In this document: positions 10,224-21,159 of the stretch, piece after piece
How the letters are laid out: each line of letters begins with the position of its first letter
How positions within the stretch are numbered: the first letter of the stretch is position 1
From: Chryseobacterium sp. E1
GTDB taxonomy: Bacteria > Bacteroidota > Bacteroidia > Flavobacteriales > Weeksellaceae
Length of the DNA: 64,000 bases
Reading direction: 5' to 3'
Assembly (NCBI GenBank): GCA_019203745.1
Contig: CP078104.1
Coordinates: forward strand, 2,020,501-2,084,500
Notes under the pieces: generated by a model
What the model saw: the letters and a program-made list of their open reading frames with translations, nothing else
The model's database searches: none
What the model was told of the DNA's origin: nothing
Made by a program: the position numbers and the translations under genes

Positions 10224-11152
10224 CTATTGCGGTTTGTAAATATAGTTTACGCCATATCCTTTGGTCATATAAGTCTGCGGATCATATACGTAATTGGTAC
10301 TTTTACAATGGCTGTAGGAATAGGAGGAGTAAGATCTGTGAATGACCATCTCTTAGGGTTATTAGGAGATAAAATAAGGCTTTCCTTATCATTGATCACG
10401 GTAGATAATAATCTTGAGATCTTGTACACCTGTGGCAGCAAAGTGAAAGGGCTTACCTGATCATCATAAGCGTAATAATCATAGCTGTATTTGTTGGTAA
10501 CTGCTCCGAATCCGCCTCCTGACATTGTTCCATAATGTCTTGTTACATTGGATACATTGTCACCTATATATTTATAAGCTGTTTTGGAATAATCAGTAAA
10601 AGGAGAAGAAGTTCCCGGCACATCCGGACCATTCTTCATAATGATGGAATCCAGTTTCCCTGTAGCTTTACTGAATACAATTTTATAAAGAGACTGTTCT
10701 TTTTTCAGTAATGTCTGCGGACCAGGAGTTGTTGCAGGCGGAACCGGTGGAGGTCTTCTGAAAATAGCACGGTTTTCAGAAATTGTCTGCAGTGTATTGT
10801 TGGCATACGTGAATAGCTGAGTATAAGATACACTGTCTTTATCCAGCTTTCCGTTTCCGTCAAGATCTAAAAAGCCGTTAAAATTGATCTGGCTTATTTT
10901 GTCACCACTGTACATAATATCTGTAATAGAAGCGCTGTCTGTGATCACCTTTGTCACAAGAAGTCCGCTGTAGTGATATTCTGCAAGGGTATCTTTATCT
11001 GTAACTTCTCTGTATAGCGCTCTCGGACCGCTTAAACCTTCCGTATTATTCAGATCCAATAAAGGATTCCCATCCTCATCAAGTAGATTTTTGCAGGAGT
11101 GTATTGAGGAAAAACCTGCGATTAGTAAAATAAAGTAGAAAATTTGTTTCAT
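10224..11152 (-). CDS. secreted lipoprotein, function unknown
   Basis: About 309-residue protein with a lipoprotein signal peptide (hydrophobic run then SIHSC, the Cys being the lipidation site). The mature part is rich in Asp, Asn, Tyr and Ser and has a Pro-rich linker (RRPPPVPPATTPGP). DLDGNGKLDKDS resembles a calcium-binding loop. A frameshift near 10300 means the true C-terminus reads TNYVYDPQTYMTKGYGVNY and stops at 10224. Related Chryseobacterium lipoproteins are annotated only as hypothetical. It is likely anchored in the outer membrane. A -7 box at 11179-11186 precedes it. Confidence 0.7.
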
Positions 11153-11178
11153 TTCCCGGTAATTAATTATTTTTTTGA

Positions 11179-11186
11179 CAAATATA
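11179..11186 (-). promoter_or_regulatory. -7 promoter box of the lipoprotein gene
   Basis: TATATTTG on the minus strand, exact TAnnTTTG match, 26 bases upstream of the ATG at 11152. Confidence 0.55.
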
Positions 11187-11327
11187 ATTTTTTTCGCTTA
11201 AAAATTATATTATTATTCATATTCTGGTAAGATTAACAATTATAATCATCCTATAATTCCTTATAGGTCAAGGTCAAATTCTGATTTCTTTTTCCACTTC
11301 CGGTTTCCGATTGTTATACAAATACCC

Positions 11328-11519
11328 TTAAGTGTATTCATATAAGAAGAAAACTGCAGAGGCAATCAGGTAATTCATGATGGCTATTCTTTTCAGGAGA
11401 CAAAATATCCCTGAATTTTGCAGGAATAATTTTCTTTCATCATGATGCAGTGGATTTTGAAGAATCCGGTTTTTGTAGTTGATGATACCGTCGGTTTTTG
11501 TAAAAATACCGGCAGGCAT
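11328..11519 (-). CDS. possible small hypothetical protein
   Basis: A 63-codon frame not resembling a known family, with a C-terminal hydrophobic end (MNYLIASAVFFLYEY) that could be a membrane segment. I list it because an exact TATATTTG -7 box lies at 11565-11572 on the same strand. A further ATG at 11541 would join the frame with one base removed from a T-run. The remaining parts of the 11153-11692 gap show nothing else. It may still be noise. Confidence 0.3.
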   Translation of the reverse strand: MPAGIFTKTDGIINYKNRILQNPLHHDERKLFLQNSGIFCLLKRIAIMNYLIASAVFFLYEYT

Positions 11520-11692
11520 TTAAAAAAATAGTTTTCCAGGCATAGGCAGTTTATTTAATTTGCCCAAATATAATTTAATTTTCAACAACATCCGTTAATT
11601 TATTCCAACAAATCACAAAGAATGGACTTATAAACAAAGAAATCTAAAAACATAACGTTTTCAGATTTCCAATTATTGTATGATGGTAAAAA

Positions 11693-12426
11693 TTAATAAG
11701 GTTGCAATACAGATGTTGTAAGAACTGACTGCGACATATCAGCGTTCAGAAAATCTGTGTGTACAGCTCTTCCTATCCCAAGTGTTCCTCCGTTCAGGTT
11801 TCTTTTGATACAGGCTACTTTTACAGTATAGTTGTTTTTTTGTTGAAGATCAGTCAATGTTGCGTTCAGGTTGAAAATCTTATAAGCTCCGGTTTCTCCC
11901 AATATCACATCTGTTCTTACTGCTCTGAGTGCGTCATCTACAAATACACCGCAAGCGTATCCTGTAGAGCCTGTTCCCAGCTTCTGAACTGTGGTCTGAA
12001 ATGAAAAAGTCACTTTATTCGTAGCGTTTGTTACTGAAAATTTGTCTATCGCTGTCGGAATAACTGTCCAGCCATTGGCCAAAGGAGCCCCATCACTATA
12101 AGGAGAAGTAGAGCCATCTCCCGTGAAGCTTAATCCCGTCTTATCTTCTACTGTATTCATTGAAAACACAGACATACTTCCCTGCCCGTCTGCGATTTTA
12201 ATACTCTTCCAGTCATTGGCGGCTAATGTTGCATTATTGTGCAGAATATCACCGGCTGTTCCGCAAATCCTTTAAGGACGTCTGTACCGCCTGTTCTCAG
12301 TTCTTTTCTGATAGTCAGGTCTCCGTTTACATCCAACGTATTGGTTGGATTAGGAGTATTGATACCCACCTGAGCATTTCCCAAAAAAGCCAGGAGAAAA
12401 GATGTTATAAATAATATTTTCTTCAT
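11693..12426 (-). CDS. secreted 'QVGI' repeat-start protein (third of three)
   Basis: About 244-residue secreted protein with a signal peptide (FLLAFLGNAQ) followed at once by VGINTPNPTNTLDVNGDLTI. That motif begins many flavobacterial surface and tail-like proteins. The C-terminal domain (about residues 95-244) is beta-rich with the shared core YACGVFVDD-LRAVRTD and VKVACIKR, also present in the two neighbours. Its shape is reminiscent of C1q/TNF-like heads, but I cannot prove this. One frameshift near 12245 splits the gene. It begins 8 bases after the stop of the preceding paralog, so the three form one leftward operon. Confidence 0.7.
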
Positions 12427-12434
12427 AATCCGTT

Positions 12435-13255
12435 TTAGTTAATAATTGGCTTAAATACCTCCGGAACTTCAAACACATCTGCTTTAAGCGATGACTGTGT
12501 AATAAAATCATTGAGGTTACTATATGCATTGGTACCAATGGTCAGTTTCCTGTTTGCTTCACCATAAGAGGCCAATCTTGTGCAGGCCACACTTACAGTA
12601 TGCTTTCCTTTGGAAAGGTTTTCCACAATACCGATCTGGGTATGGGTAAAGAAAGTATAGGCAGCACTACTTGCTTTTATATTTCTCTGTCTGAGATTGA
12701 TCAGCTTATCATCTACAAAAATACCACAGGCATAATCTATGGATGTATCTGTAGAGCCGTTTTTAGAAAAGTCAGTATGCACAACAGTTTCAAACTGAAA
12801 GTAAGCTTTACTTTGGGTACTGAATACTTCGATTTCCTGTGTAAGATTCGTTATTTTTTTGAAATTCGGCAGGCTGCTGAAGCTTTTCCCTTTGGTAAAA
12901 GTGGCACCTCTGGAGGTCTGCCCTACCGAAGACTCGTCAGCAGTAGTAAAGATAAGACCTTCATTATCTGAAATGGAATTGTTATAAATCAGGTAAAATT
13001 TATTGGCCTCATATTCCGGAATACGAAGTGATTTCCAGACAGGTGGATATCCAGGTCCCTGAGAAACAAGCAGCTGATCATGATTCCCTTGGGAAACATT
13101 ATTATTGGCATCAAAAAAGCAATTTTATTTCTGAAATTAACATCTCCGTTCACATCAAGCATTGCCTTCGGAGTGTTGGTATTTATTCCTACCTGAGCCG
13201 ACAGTAACAGCCCTGTTGTGAGAAATAGCGTTGATATAATTTTTTTCATCATCAT
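12435..13255 (-). CDS. secreted 'QVGI' repeat-start protein (second of three)
   Basis: Paralog of the genes on either side: signal peptide (FLTTGLLLSAQ), VGINTNTPKAMLDVNGDV, then a beta-rich C-terminal domain with YACGVFVDDKLINLRQR and VSVACTRLASYGEANRKLTIG. About 270 residues once shifts near 13120 and 12790-12970 are repaired. Its ATG at 13255 overlaps the stop of the upstream paralog by one base, a sign of coupled translation. Probably exported across the inner membrane by Sec; no T9SS sorting domain is visible. Function unknown. Confidence 0.65.
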
Positions 13256-14072
13256 TAGTTTTTATAGGTCACATATTCTATTACATCTATTTTCATCGTA
13301 GATTCCAGAGTAAATGCATTGGAAGCACCGTTGGATGACTGTACATCCGTCCTATTGTGAATTGTGCATTAAGGTTTGAAGTATCGATCTTTCGGCATGC
13401 AATTTCAATTTTATGAGATCCTACAGGAACGTTCTGCTCAGTATAATTAAGAGTGAAAATATAATCCTGAAGCCCTGCCTTCCCACTGTTGTTATTGGAA
13501 GCAATCCTGTCCGGGCGCACCGCAACCAGTAAATCATTTCTGAAAACGCCACATGCAAACCTTACAGTTTGTGAAGTGGTAGCTACCGGCGCTTTTATCT
13601 CAACTCCTGTCTGGAACTGGTAAGTCAGCCTGTTTTTCCCATTTTTGATACTGAAATTAGTGGTAAGACCGTCAATTTTCTTCCATTTTCCTTTGGTAGC
13701 ATCCGTCATTTTATCACCAACGCTGTTTTTATTGACACCATCACCATCAACCGTATCGGAAAGTTCACTGATACCTGTTTGATCTGAAGACAAATATGAA
13801 TTGATCAATTTATATTGTCCCTCTTCCATAAAAGGAATAGATAATGATTTCCAAACAGGAGGTAAACCTTCACCCTGGGAAATCAAAACCTGGCCATTCA
13901 ACCCTGCATCACCCGGCTGGGTTAAAGTTCCGCCTACTCTAAGCTCTTTTCTTAAGGTGGTCTTACCATTCACATCAAGAGCTGCTTTAGGCTTTGTTGT
14001 GCCGATTCCCACCTGTGCGCTTGCGTAGAAAGATAAAAATCCAGCCACGCAAGAATATATAGTTTTTTTCAT
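13255..14072 (-). CDS. secreted 'QVGI' repeat-start protein (first of three)
   Basis: First gene of the leftward operon. Signal peptide (FLSFYASAQ), VGIGTTKPKAALDVNGKTTL, a central linker, then the common C-terminal domain (FACGVFRNDLLVAVRPDR and KIEIACRKI). A frameshift near 13355 hides the true end. Repaired, the protein reads FTIGRTDVQSSNGASNAFTL and stops at 13255, giving about 272 residues. A -7 box TACCTTTG lies at 14084-14091. The three paralogs may assemble together at the surface, which is inference. Confidence 0.7.
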
Positions 14073-14083
14073 AATAAGGACGA

Positions 14084-14091
14084 CAAAGGTA
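14084..14091 (-). promoter_or_regulatory. -7 promoter box of the three-gene 'QVGI' operon
   Basis: TACCTTTG on the minus strand, exact TAnnTTTG, 11 bases upstream of the first ATG. The remaining gap to 14444 holds only the mfd terminator. Confidence 0.55.
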
Positions 14092-14365
14092 CAAATTGAA
14101 GCCTTAAAAATTCCAGTTATATATCGTTAAACCTATAGAAATAAACACATTACACCATAGAATTAATCACACAAAAAAGTAGAATTATTTCTACATAACT
14201 CTAATTTTACGAATCGAAAAAAGGCATTCATAAGCTTAAAGCCTTACTGCATCGTGCATCACAAAATATTTTTACTCATTAAAAAGTGACTTTAGTGCTG
14301 TAAAACAGGGGTTAATTCTCTTCAACAGGAATATTAACAAAAGAAAAACCTGATAACAATCACAA

Positions 14366-14403
14366 AAAAGCATACAAAAATTTATTTTTTTGTATGCTTT
14401 TTA
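14366..14403. terminator. terminator after mfd
   Basis: Long A/T-tailed hairpin AAAAAGCATACAAAAA / TTTTTGTATGCTTTT, symmetric enough to work in both directions. It lies 42 bases beyond the mfd stop. Confidence 0.85.
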
Positions 14404-14444
14404 TAAAATTTATAGAAAAATCTACGGCTTTAGAGAATAATATT

Positions 14445-17400
14445 TTAATTATGTTCAATAATAGCTTTCAGCAGCATATTGACCTCATCTACATTTTTCA
14501 CCTTCTCTTTTCTCATCATAAGCTGGTTACCTTCCTTACCTGATTTCTCTTTAAGCTGAGCTTCTGCAGGATTTCCGGTTAAATAATTGATAATGTGTCT
14601 GAACCGATCGGTCTGGTAAAATTTATCCTGAGGATTACTTGGAAAATACCCTAAAAATACTCCGTTTTTCATGACAATCTTTTCAAAGCCGATATCTGCA
14701 GCAAGCCATTTTAAGGCAACACTTTTTAACAGGTTTACGGCCTCTTTCGGCAAAGCACCAAAACGGTCGATCAGTTCAAGTTCAAACTGATGCAGCTCAG
14801 CCTCATTACCGATCTCAGCAATTTTTTGATACAACAGCAACCTTTCCTCTGTATTGGAAATATAAAAATCAGGCAGCATCAATTCAAGGTCTGTATCAAT
14901 ATTGACGTCTTTTACTGATTTGAAAAGCTTTTGTCTGTCTTCCTCATTTTCAAATAAATTCTCAAAATCAGCGTCATCTTTCAACTCCTCGAGAGCTTCC
15001 TGCATCAGCTTCTGATAGGTTTCAAATCCCATTTCATTGATAAACCCGCTCTGCTCGGCACCCAACAAATCTCCTGCTCCACGGATTTCCAGGTCCTTCA
15101 TCGCAATCTGGAACCCGCTTCCAAGATCAGAGAACTGCTCAATCGCTTCAAGACGTTTTCTGGCATCGGAAGTCATCATATCATAAGGCGGTGTGATCAG
15201 ATAGCAGAATGCTTTTCTGTTGCTTCGGCCTACCCTTCCTCTCATCTGGTGAAGATCAGCCATTCCGAATCGTTGTGCATCATTGATGAAAATGGTATTT
15301 GCATTCGGAACATCCACTCCACTTTCCACGATCGTAGTAGACACCAGAACATCGTATTTTCCTTCCATAAAATCCAGCACATTCTTTTCCAGCTGTTTGC
15401 CTTCCATCTGGCCGTGTCCGGTAATTACCCTTGCATCAGGTACCAGCCGCTGGATAAGCCCGGCAATATCTTTAAGGTTTTCAATCCTATTGTTAATAAA
15501 ATAAACCTGTCCGTCCCGCTGAAGCTCATAGGAAACCGCATCACGCAATGTCTCTTCATTGAAACCGATCAGCTGTGTATCTACCGGCTGCCTGTTGGGC
15601 GGTGGTGTTTTGATTACAGATAAATCCCTTGCCGCCATTAATGAAAACTGTAATGTCCTTGGAATTGGAGTAGCAGTCAGTGTAAGAGTATCCACATTAT
15701 TTTTAAGGGTCTTCAGCTTATCCTTCACAGAAACACCGAATTTATGTTCTTCGTCAATAATCAGCAATCCCAGATCTTTAAATTTCACAGAGCTGCTCAC
15801 CAGCTGATGGGTTCCGATAATGATATCTACTTTTCCGTTCTTCAGGGCTTCCAAGGTTTCCGACTTCTGTTTTGCTGTTCTGAAACGGTTCACATAAGCT
15901 ACGTTTACCGGAAAATCTTTAAGCCTTTCTTTAAAACTTCTGTAATGCTGGAAGGCCAGAATGGTGGTCGGAACCAATACTGCAACCTGCTTTCCGTCTG
16001 TTGCTGCTTTAAATGCTGCACGAATGGCAACTTCCGTCTTACCGAATCCAACATCCCCGCAAACCAGTCTGTCCATTACCGTATCGGCTTCCATATCCTT
16101 CTTTACATCAAACGTGGCTTTTTCCTGATCCGGAGTATCTTCATAAATAAAGCTTGCCTCAAGCTCATTCTGTAAATAAGAATCCGGTGTATAGGCAAAC
16201 CCTTTTGCTGTTTTTCTCTGGGCATATAGTTTGATAAGATCAAAGGCAATCTGCTTCACCTTCGCTTTTGTCTTCTGCTTCAATGATTTCCAGGTCGGAG
16301 ATCCCAGCTTGCTCAGAACGATTTCCCTTCCATCCGGGCCATTATATTTTGAGATTTTATGAAGAGAATGAATGCTGACATATAATAAGTCTCCGTTTTT
16401 ATAGGTCAGTTTAAAGCATTCCTGGATCTTACCGTCATTATTCACTTTTACCAATCCCATAAACTTTCCGATCCCATGATCAATATGGGCAATATAATCC
16501 CCTATTTTCAGAGACATCAGATCTTTCAGGGTAAGCTGTTCAGATTTGGCAAATGTATTTTTCGCCTTATATCTCTGATAACGGTCAAAAATCTGGTGAT
16601 CCGTATAGACCAGGAGTTTATGGCTGTTATCTACAAATCCTTCATGAAGCTCAGATTTAAAACTTTTAAACGGAAGCTCATGCTCAAGTTCTTCAAAGAT
16701 AGATTCCAGTCTTTCTTTCTGCTTCTCTGTTGAAAAAGAAATCCAGGTATCATATCCCTCTTTCTGTTTCTCCTCAATATCTTCAATCAGCAGTTCAAAA
16801 TTTTTATGGAATGAAGGTTGGGAAGCTGTTCCATTTTTATCTCTGTAATCTCTTTTAAACCTTCAATCACCACTCCTCCGAAATCTACTGTTTTGAACTT
16901 CTTATAATCAAACAAAAATTCCTGATCTGAGATAAAAAGCTCCTGTGGAGTCCTGTGAGCAATATCTTTACTTAAAGTGTCATACTTCTCCAGAGATTTT
17001 TCATAGAAGGTCCTGATCTTCTGCATTCCCACCATCCCGTTTCTGGAAATCACATAACTCTCCTTAGGCAATAGCTGTAACAGAGAAACCCTGCTTCCGT
17101 CACTGAAAAATTCATATTGGATACCAGCTGAAAATCTTTTACTTTATCTACCGAAAGCTGTGTTTCTATATCAAAGGTCTTGATGCTTTCCACTTCATTA
17201 CCGAAGAAAGTAATCCTGTAAGGTTTTTCATAGGAATAGGAAAATACATCCACAATTCCCCTCTCACAGAAAATTCACCAGGTTCCGAAACAAAATCGGC
17301 CTGCTGGAAATGGTAATGGTTGAGCAACTCATCCACAAAATCAAAATCCAGCTGATCCCCACTTTTATATGATGGGAAATTGCTTTAAAATCTTCTTTCT

Positions 17401-17808
17401 TTAATACTTTTTCCGATAAAGCTCCGGCATAGGCTACGATAACCTTCGGAGATCTTCCGGAATTGATTTTATTCAGAACTTCGGTCCTTAAAACCAGGTT
17501 GGCGTTCTGTGTTTTTTCTACCTGATACGGTTCAAGATGCGTTGCAGGAAAATACAGCACCTTATCTTTTCCCAGCAGGTCTTCCATTTCTGTATTGGCA
17601 TACAAAGCGTCTTCCTTATCATCTACCAGATAAAGAATATTTTTCTTCTGAACCAAAAAAGCTCAGCTACAAAAACGGACACCGAGGATCCGGCACTTCC
17701 TTTCACAGCAATATGCTGACTGTCTTCTAACCGGGTGAAAATCTCTTTTCCGAATTCTTTTTGCATGAGATCCGGAAGAAACTTTTCGCTGATGGATTTT
17801 AACTGCAT
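14445..17808 (-). CDS. mfd: transcription-repair coupling factor
   Basis: DNA translocase that removes RNA polymerase stalled at lesions and recruits UvrA. About 1,120 residues, the family's normal size, but cut by about five frameshifts (near 16780, 17060, 17260, 17370 and 17660). In order: a UvrB-like N-terminal region (17808-16900), the polymerase-interacting CarD-like domain (LKIGDYIAHIDHGIGKF, near 16500), Walker A (CGDVGFGKTEVA), the DEEH box (LLIIDEEHKFGV), motif TATPIPRTL, helicase motifs with MRGRVGRS, and the C-terminal TRCF domain. Start chosen at the ATG at 17808 (MQLKSISEKFLPDLM). Promoter box at 17873-17880. Confidence 0.95.
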
Positions 17809-17872
17809 AAATAGTATGGTATAAACGACAAAAGCGATTTCGGGAGTTTTCCGAAACCGTTTTTATGCTGTA

Positions 17873-17880
17873 CAAAGGTA
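17873..17880 (-). promoter_or_regulatory. -7 promoter box of mfd
   Basis: TACCTTTG on the minus strand, exact TAnnTTTG, about 65 bases upstream of the mfd ATG. The remaining 17881-18138 gap shows no other feature. Confidence 0.5.
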
Positions 17881-18138
17881 CGGATATTTTTTTCTTCAGA
17901 TGAAAACCCGAACAGCTGATGATTTAAAATGAATAACTTAAGCCGAATTAAAAATAAATACCCTGTCCCGATTTTACAGATGTATTATTTCAAGACAATA
18001 ATCCTATTCTCCATCTTTATGGTAGAAAATCTTAATTTTTACAAATTTGTTTAAGAACTCGTTAAAAAAAAAAACTATTATTTTCTCATGGCATAGTGTT
18101 TGGGTTGTCAGTTTTACCAAACATTTAAGAATCGTATT

Positions 18139-18534
18139 ATGAAAAAAGCAATTAAAATTTTAGGAGTTCTGATGCTGTTGGTTTTTACAGCATTATCTTT
18201 TTCGTCGTGCAGCAGAGATGATGATCCTGTCAACAATGACTTCTTTGCAGGAACTTATAAGGGAAGTATTTCTTATAACGACGGCGGATCTACCAACATC
18301 AGCACTGATAACGGAAGTGTATTTGTAACAAAAATTGCCAGCGGTACCAAGTACAACTTCAGTTTTTCAAACGGAATCCCGGATCTTAACGGAATTGAGT
18401 TTGAGCAGAAAGGAGACCATACCCTTGTAATGATCGGATCCAGTGCTACCTCGTATATCAGAATTGATAATAACGAACTGAAGATCCTGTTCATACGAGA
18501 CGGTAAAACATGGACCGCCAACTGTACCCGTTAA
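18139..18534 (+). CDS. small lipoprotein
   Basis: Intact 131-residue lipoprotein: MKKAIKILGVLMLL..., with lipobox LSFSSC. The mature domain of about 105 residues is beta-rich (FFAGTYKGSISYNDGG, TKYNFSFSNGIPDLNG, DHTLVMIGSSATSYI), with the pattern of a lipocalin-like or copper-resistance-like barrel. I cannot name a family. I prefer the ATG at 18139 over the in-frame earlier start at 18100 because the signal peptide begins there. Followed by a strong terminator, so it is a single-gene unit. Confidence 0.75.
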   Translation: MKKAIKILGVLMLLVFTALSFSSCSRDDDPVNNDFFAGTYKGSISYNDGGSTNISTDNGSVFVTKIASGTKYNFSFSNGIPDLNGIEFEQKGDHTLVMIGSSATSYIRIDNNELKILFIRDGKTWTANCTR

Positions 18535-18558
18535 AATATTCTAATTCATATAATAAGC

Positions 18559-18591
18559 AGCCTGTTTTCAGAAAATGAAAACAGGCTTTTT
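18559..18591 (+). terminator. intrinsic terminator after small lipoprotein gene
   Basis: Stem AGCCTGTTTTCA / TGAAAACAGGCT, 5-base loop, followed by TTT. Confidence 0.85.
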
Positions 18592-18715
18592 ATGTCCATT
18601 CAATGTCTTTAATTTTTTTTAAGCTGTAATAAACTTTCGTTAAGTTTAAAAACATCAGTTTTCTAGCCTGCTTTTTGTATATCTTTATTCAACAAAAAAA
18701 CAAACAGTAATCCCT

Positions 18716-19005
18716 ATGAAAAAATTATTATCCGCAATGTCATTAGTTTTAGGATTAGGACTTGCCACTGCTCAGCAGACTGCTCCCGCTAAAAGTGCCC
18801 CTGCACATCCACCTGTAAAAGCTACTACAGCAAAAGCTGCTACACCTGCAGAAGTAAAAGCTGCAAAACCAATGGATACCAAAGCGAAACCTGCACAGCC
18901 GGCTGCCAAAATGAAAAAGACGGAACTCCGGACAAAAGATACAAGGAAAACAAGCATCTGAAAAAGGACGGTACTCCGGATAAAAGGTACAAAGCCAACA
19001 AATAA
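18716..19005 (+). CDS. small Ala/Lys/Pro-rich secreted protein with DGTPDKRYK repeats
   Basis: About 96 residues with a signal peptide (LVLGLGLATAQ), a low-complexity Ala-Pro-Lys-Thr stretch (residues 21-65), and a C-terminal tandem repeat. The repeat is seen only after inserting one base in the A-run near 18910: KKDGTPDKRYKENK followed by KKDGTPDKRYKANK. It then stops at 19003-19005; without the repair the frame ends early at 18961. The repeat is typical of short secreted Bacteroidota proteins of unknown role. The very basic composition suggests binding to an anionic partner, which is inference. TATCTTTA, one base off the -7 consensus, lies at 18680-18687. Confidence 0.65.
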
Positions 19006-19050
19006 GCATAACATCAACATATAGTTGTTATTTTCATAATCAAATTTCGA

Positions 19051-19083
19051 AAAGCCGGTGAAACTCGTTTCATCGGTTTTTTT
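19051..19083 (+). terminator. intrinsic terminator after DGTPDKRYK gene
   Basis: Stem CCGGTGAAAC / GTTTCATCGG (one G-T pair) followed by seven T. Confidence 0.8.
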
Positions 19084-19139
19084 ATGCCTGACTCTGTAAA
19101 AATGGTTTCAGATTCTCTACTTATTTATAAATTTGGACC

Positions 19140-20635
19140 ATGTTAAACTTCTTCAAGAAAAATGCAGCGCTTATCTGGGCTAAAAAACATGTCCGGAAGG
19201 CAGAGGAATTCAAAAAAATGCAGAGAAAAACCAGGAGGAACTTTTACTTTCTCTTGTCAGCACAGCTCAAAAAACTCTTTTCGGGAGGGAGCATGGTTTT
19301 GAGAACATCTGGTCTGTAAAAGAATTTCAGGAAAATGTTCCTGTAGCAGATTATGAAGACCTGAAGCCTTACATCGAAAGAGTAAAAAAAGGGCAGGCCA
19401 ATATTCTCTGGACAGAAACTCCTGAATATTTCGCCAAAACTTCAGGAACAACCTCCGGCTCCAAGTATATTCCTATCTCTAAGGAAGGAATGCCTTTTCA
19501 GATTGCCGGAGCGCAAAGTGCACTGTTTCATTATATCAGTAAAAAAACAATGCGGATTTCGTCAACGGAAAAATGATTTTTCTGCAGGAAGTCCTGAACT
19601 GGAAGAGATTTTCGGGATAAAAACAGGAAGATTATCAGGAATTGTTGCCCATCATATTCCTAATTACCTTCAAAAAAATCGTCTGCCAAGCTGGGAAACC
19701 AATATTATGGAAGACTGGGAAGCAAAAGTAGACAAAATCATTGAAGAAACTGAAAATGAGAACATGACTCTGATTTCGGGAATTCCGCCATGGCTGATCA
19801 TGTATTTTGAGAAGTTAACAGAAAAACATGGTAAAAAGATCAAACAGCTTTTCCCCAACCTGCAGCTCATTGTTACAGGCGGAGTAAACTATGAACCCTA
19901 CCGTGATAAAATGGAGGATCTTCTGGGAGGGAAAGTAGATATTATCCAGACATTTCCCGCTTCTGAAGGCTTTTTCGCTTTTCAGGATGATTATACCCGG
20001 GAAGGCCTTTTGCTGCTGACCAACCATGGAATTTTTTATGAATTCATTCCTTTGGAGGAGTTTGGCAAGCCTGGAGCAAGAAGGCTAACGTTAAAGGAAA
20101 TTGAACTTCATAAGGATTATGCTCTTGTTCTTACTACTAATTCCGGATTATGGGCTTATTCCATCGGGGATGTTGTCAGATTCATCAGTAAAGATCCGTA
20201 CAGAATTCTGGTAAGTGGCAGAACCAAGCATTTCACATCGGCATTTGGAGAACATGTCATTGCTTTTGAAGTGGAAGAAGCTATGAAAGCCACACTTGAA
20301 AAGTATTCTGCACAGATTACAGAATTCCACCTGGCTCCACAGGTAAATCCTTCAGAAGGACTTCCCTACCACGAGTGGCTGATAGAATTTGAAAAAGAGC
20401 CGGAAAATTTTGAACTATTCCGAGATGAACTTGATCTGCAGCTCAGAGTAAGAAATACCTATTATGACGATCTGATCTCCGGAAATATTTTGCAGAAGCT
20501 GAAAATCACAAGACTTTCCAGAAATGCATTTCATGAATATGCCAAATCTCAGGGAAAATTAGGGGCCAGAATAAGACCCCAAGATTAGCCAATGACAGAA
20601 ATGTGGCAGATCTATTAGAAATTTACAAACTTTAA
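19140..20635 (+). CDS. GH3-family protein
   Basis: Member of the GH3 family (acyl-adenylate/amide synthetase fold related to plant auxin-conjugating enzymes). About 500 residues after repair of roughly four frameshifts (near 19215, 19545, 19580 and 20565). The adenylate-binding core is visible: FAKTSGTTSGSKYIPIS (motif I), VTGGVNYEPYRDKMEDLLGG, TFPASEGFFAFQ, and the C-terminal YSIGDVVRFISKDPYRILVSGR. The true end reads GGQNKTPRLANDRNVADLLE and stops at 20635. Start ATG 19140 (MLNFFKKNAALIWAK). Bacterial substrates are not established. No signal peptide, so cytoplasmic. Confidence 0.88.
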
Positions 20636-20704
20636 ACACATTTTTTCAATTCCAAAAACGTATATTCGAAAAAAATTATAAATTTGAAAAACTAAACGAA
20701 AATA

Positions 20705-21066
20705 ATGAAAGCATCTGTACTGTTGAAATCATCTTTATTAACGTCTTTATTTGTCATTACATCTTGTGCTACTACAAAATACAGCGAGGATATTTCAAAA
20801 AACAACTATTCTAATCTGGAAGCCGGAAAAGTCTATAAGGTTACAATGAGAGACGGATCTCCGAAGCAGAAAATATTATTCAGAAACATTGTTGGAGATA
20901 ATCTTGTAGGTACGGCAGGTAAAAAAGACAGTACGGAAGTCATTATCCCTAAATCAAATGTAGCCGCAGTAAAGGACAGCAGAAAGGCAAGAATTGCTAC
21001 GGGTGCTACCATCATTGAGCTGCAGGTGTTGCTGCATTGGTGATCAGTTCTTCAAGAGCTGACTAA
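20705..21066 (+). CDS. small lipoprotein
   Basis: About 120 residues with a lipoprotein signal (SLFVITSC). A short beta-rich domain follows (AGKVYKVTMRDGSPKQKILFRNIVGDNLVGT, positions given as a run only for location), then a C-terminal hydrophobic segment. A missing base near 21018 hides the last 16 residues (GAAGVAALVISSS and a stop at 21064-21066). The hydrophobic end may insert in the membrane. Family not recognised. Confidence 0.65.
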
Positions 21067-21159
21067 AATAGATTTTATCTTTTAGGATATATTTACTATA
21101 TCTTTCAAAAATCCACATATGAATATACCTTAAATTAATTTTTAGGGCTATTTTTGTTC

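Noticed and set aside
15249..16175. Several plus-strand frames of 70-140 residues inside mfd
   Set aside because: Antisense to a certain gene with conserved helicase motifs; composition matches shadow reading.
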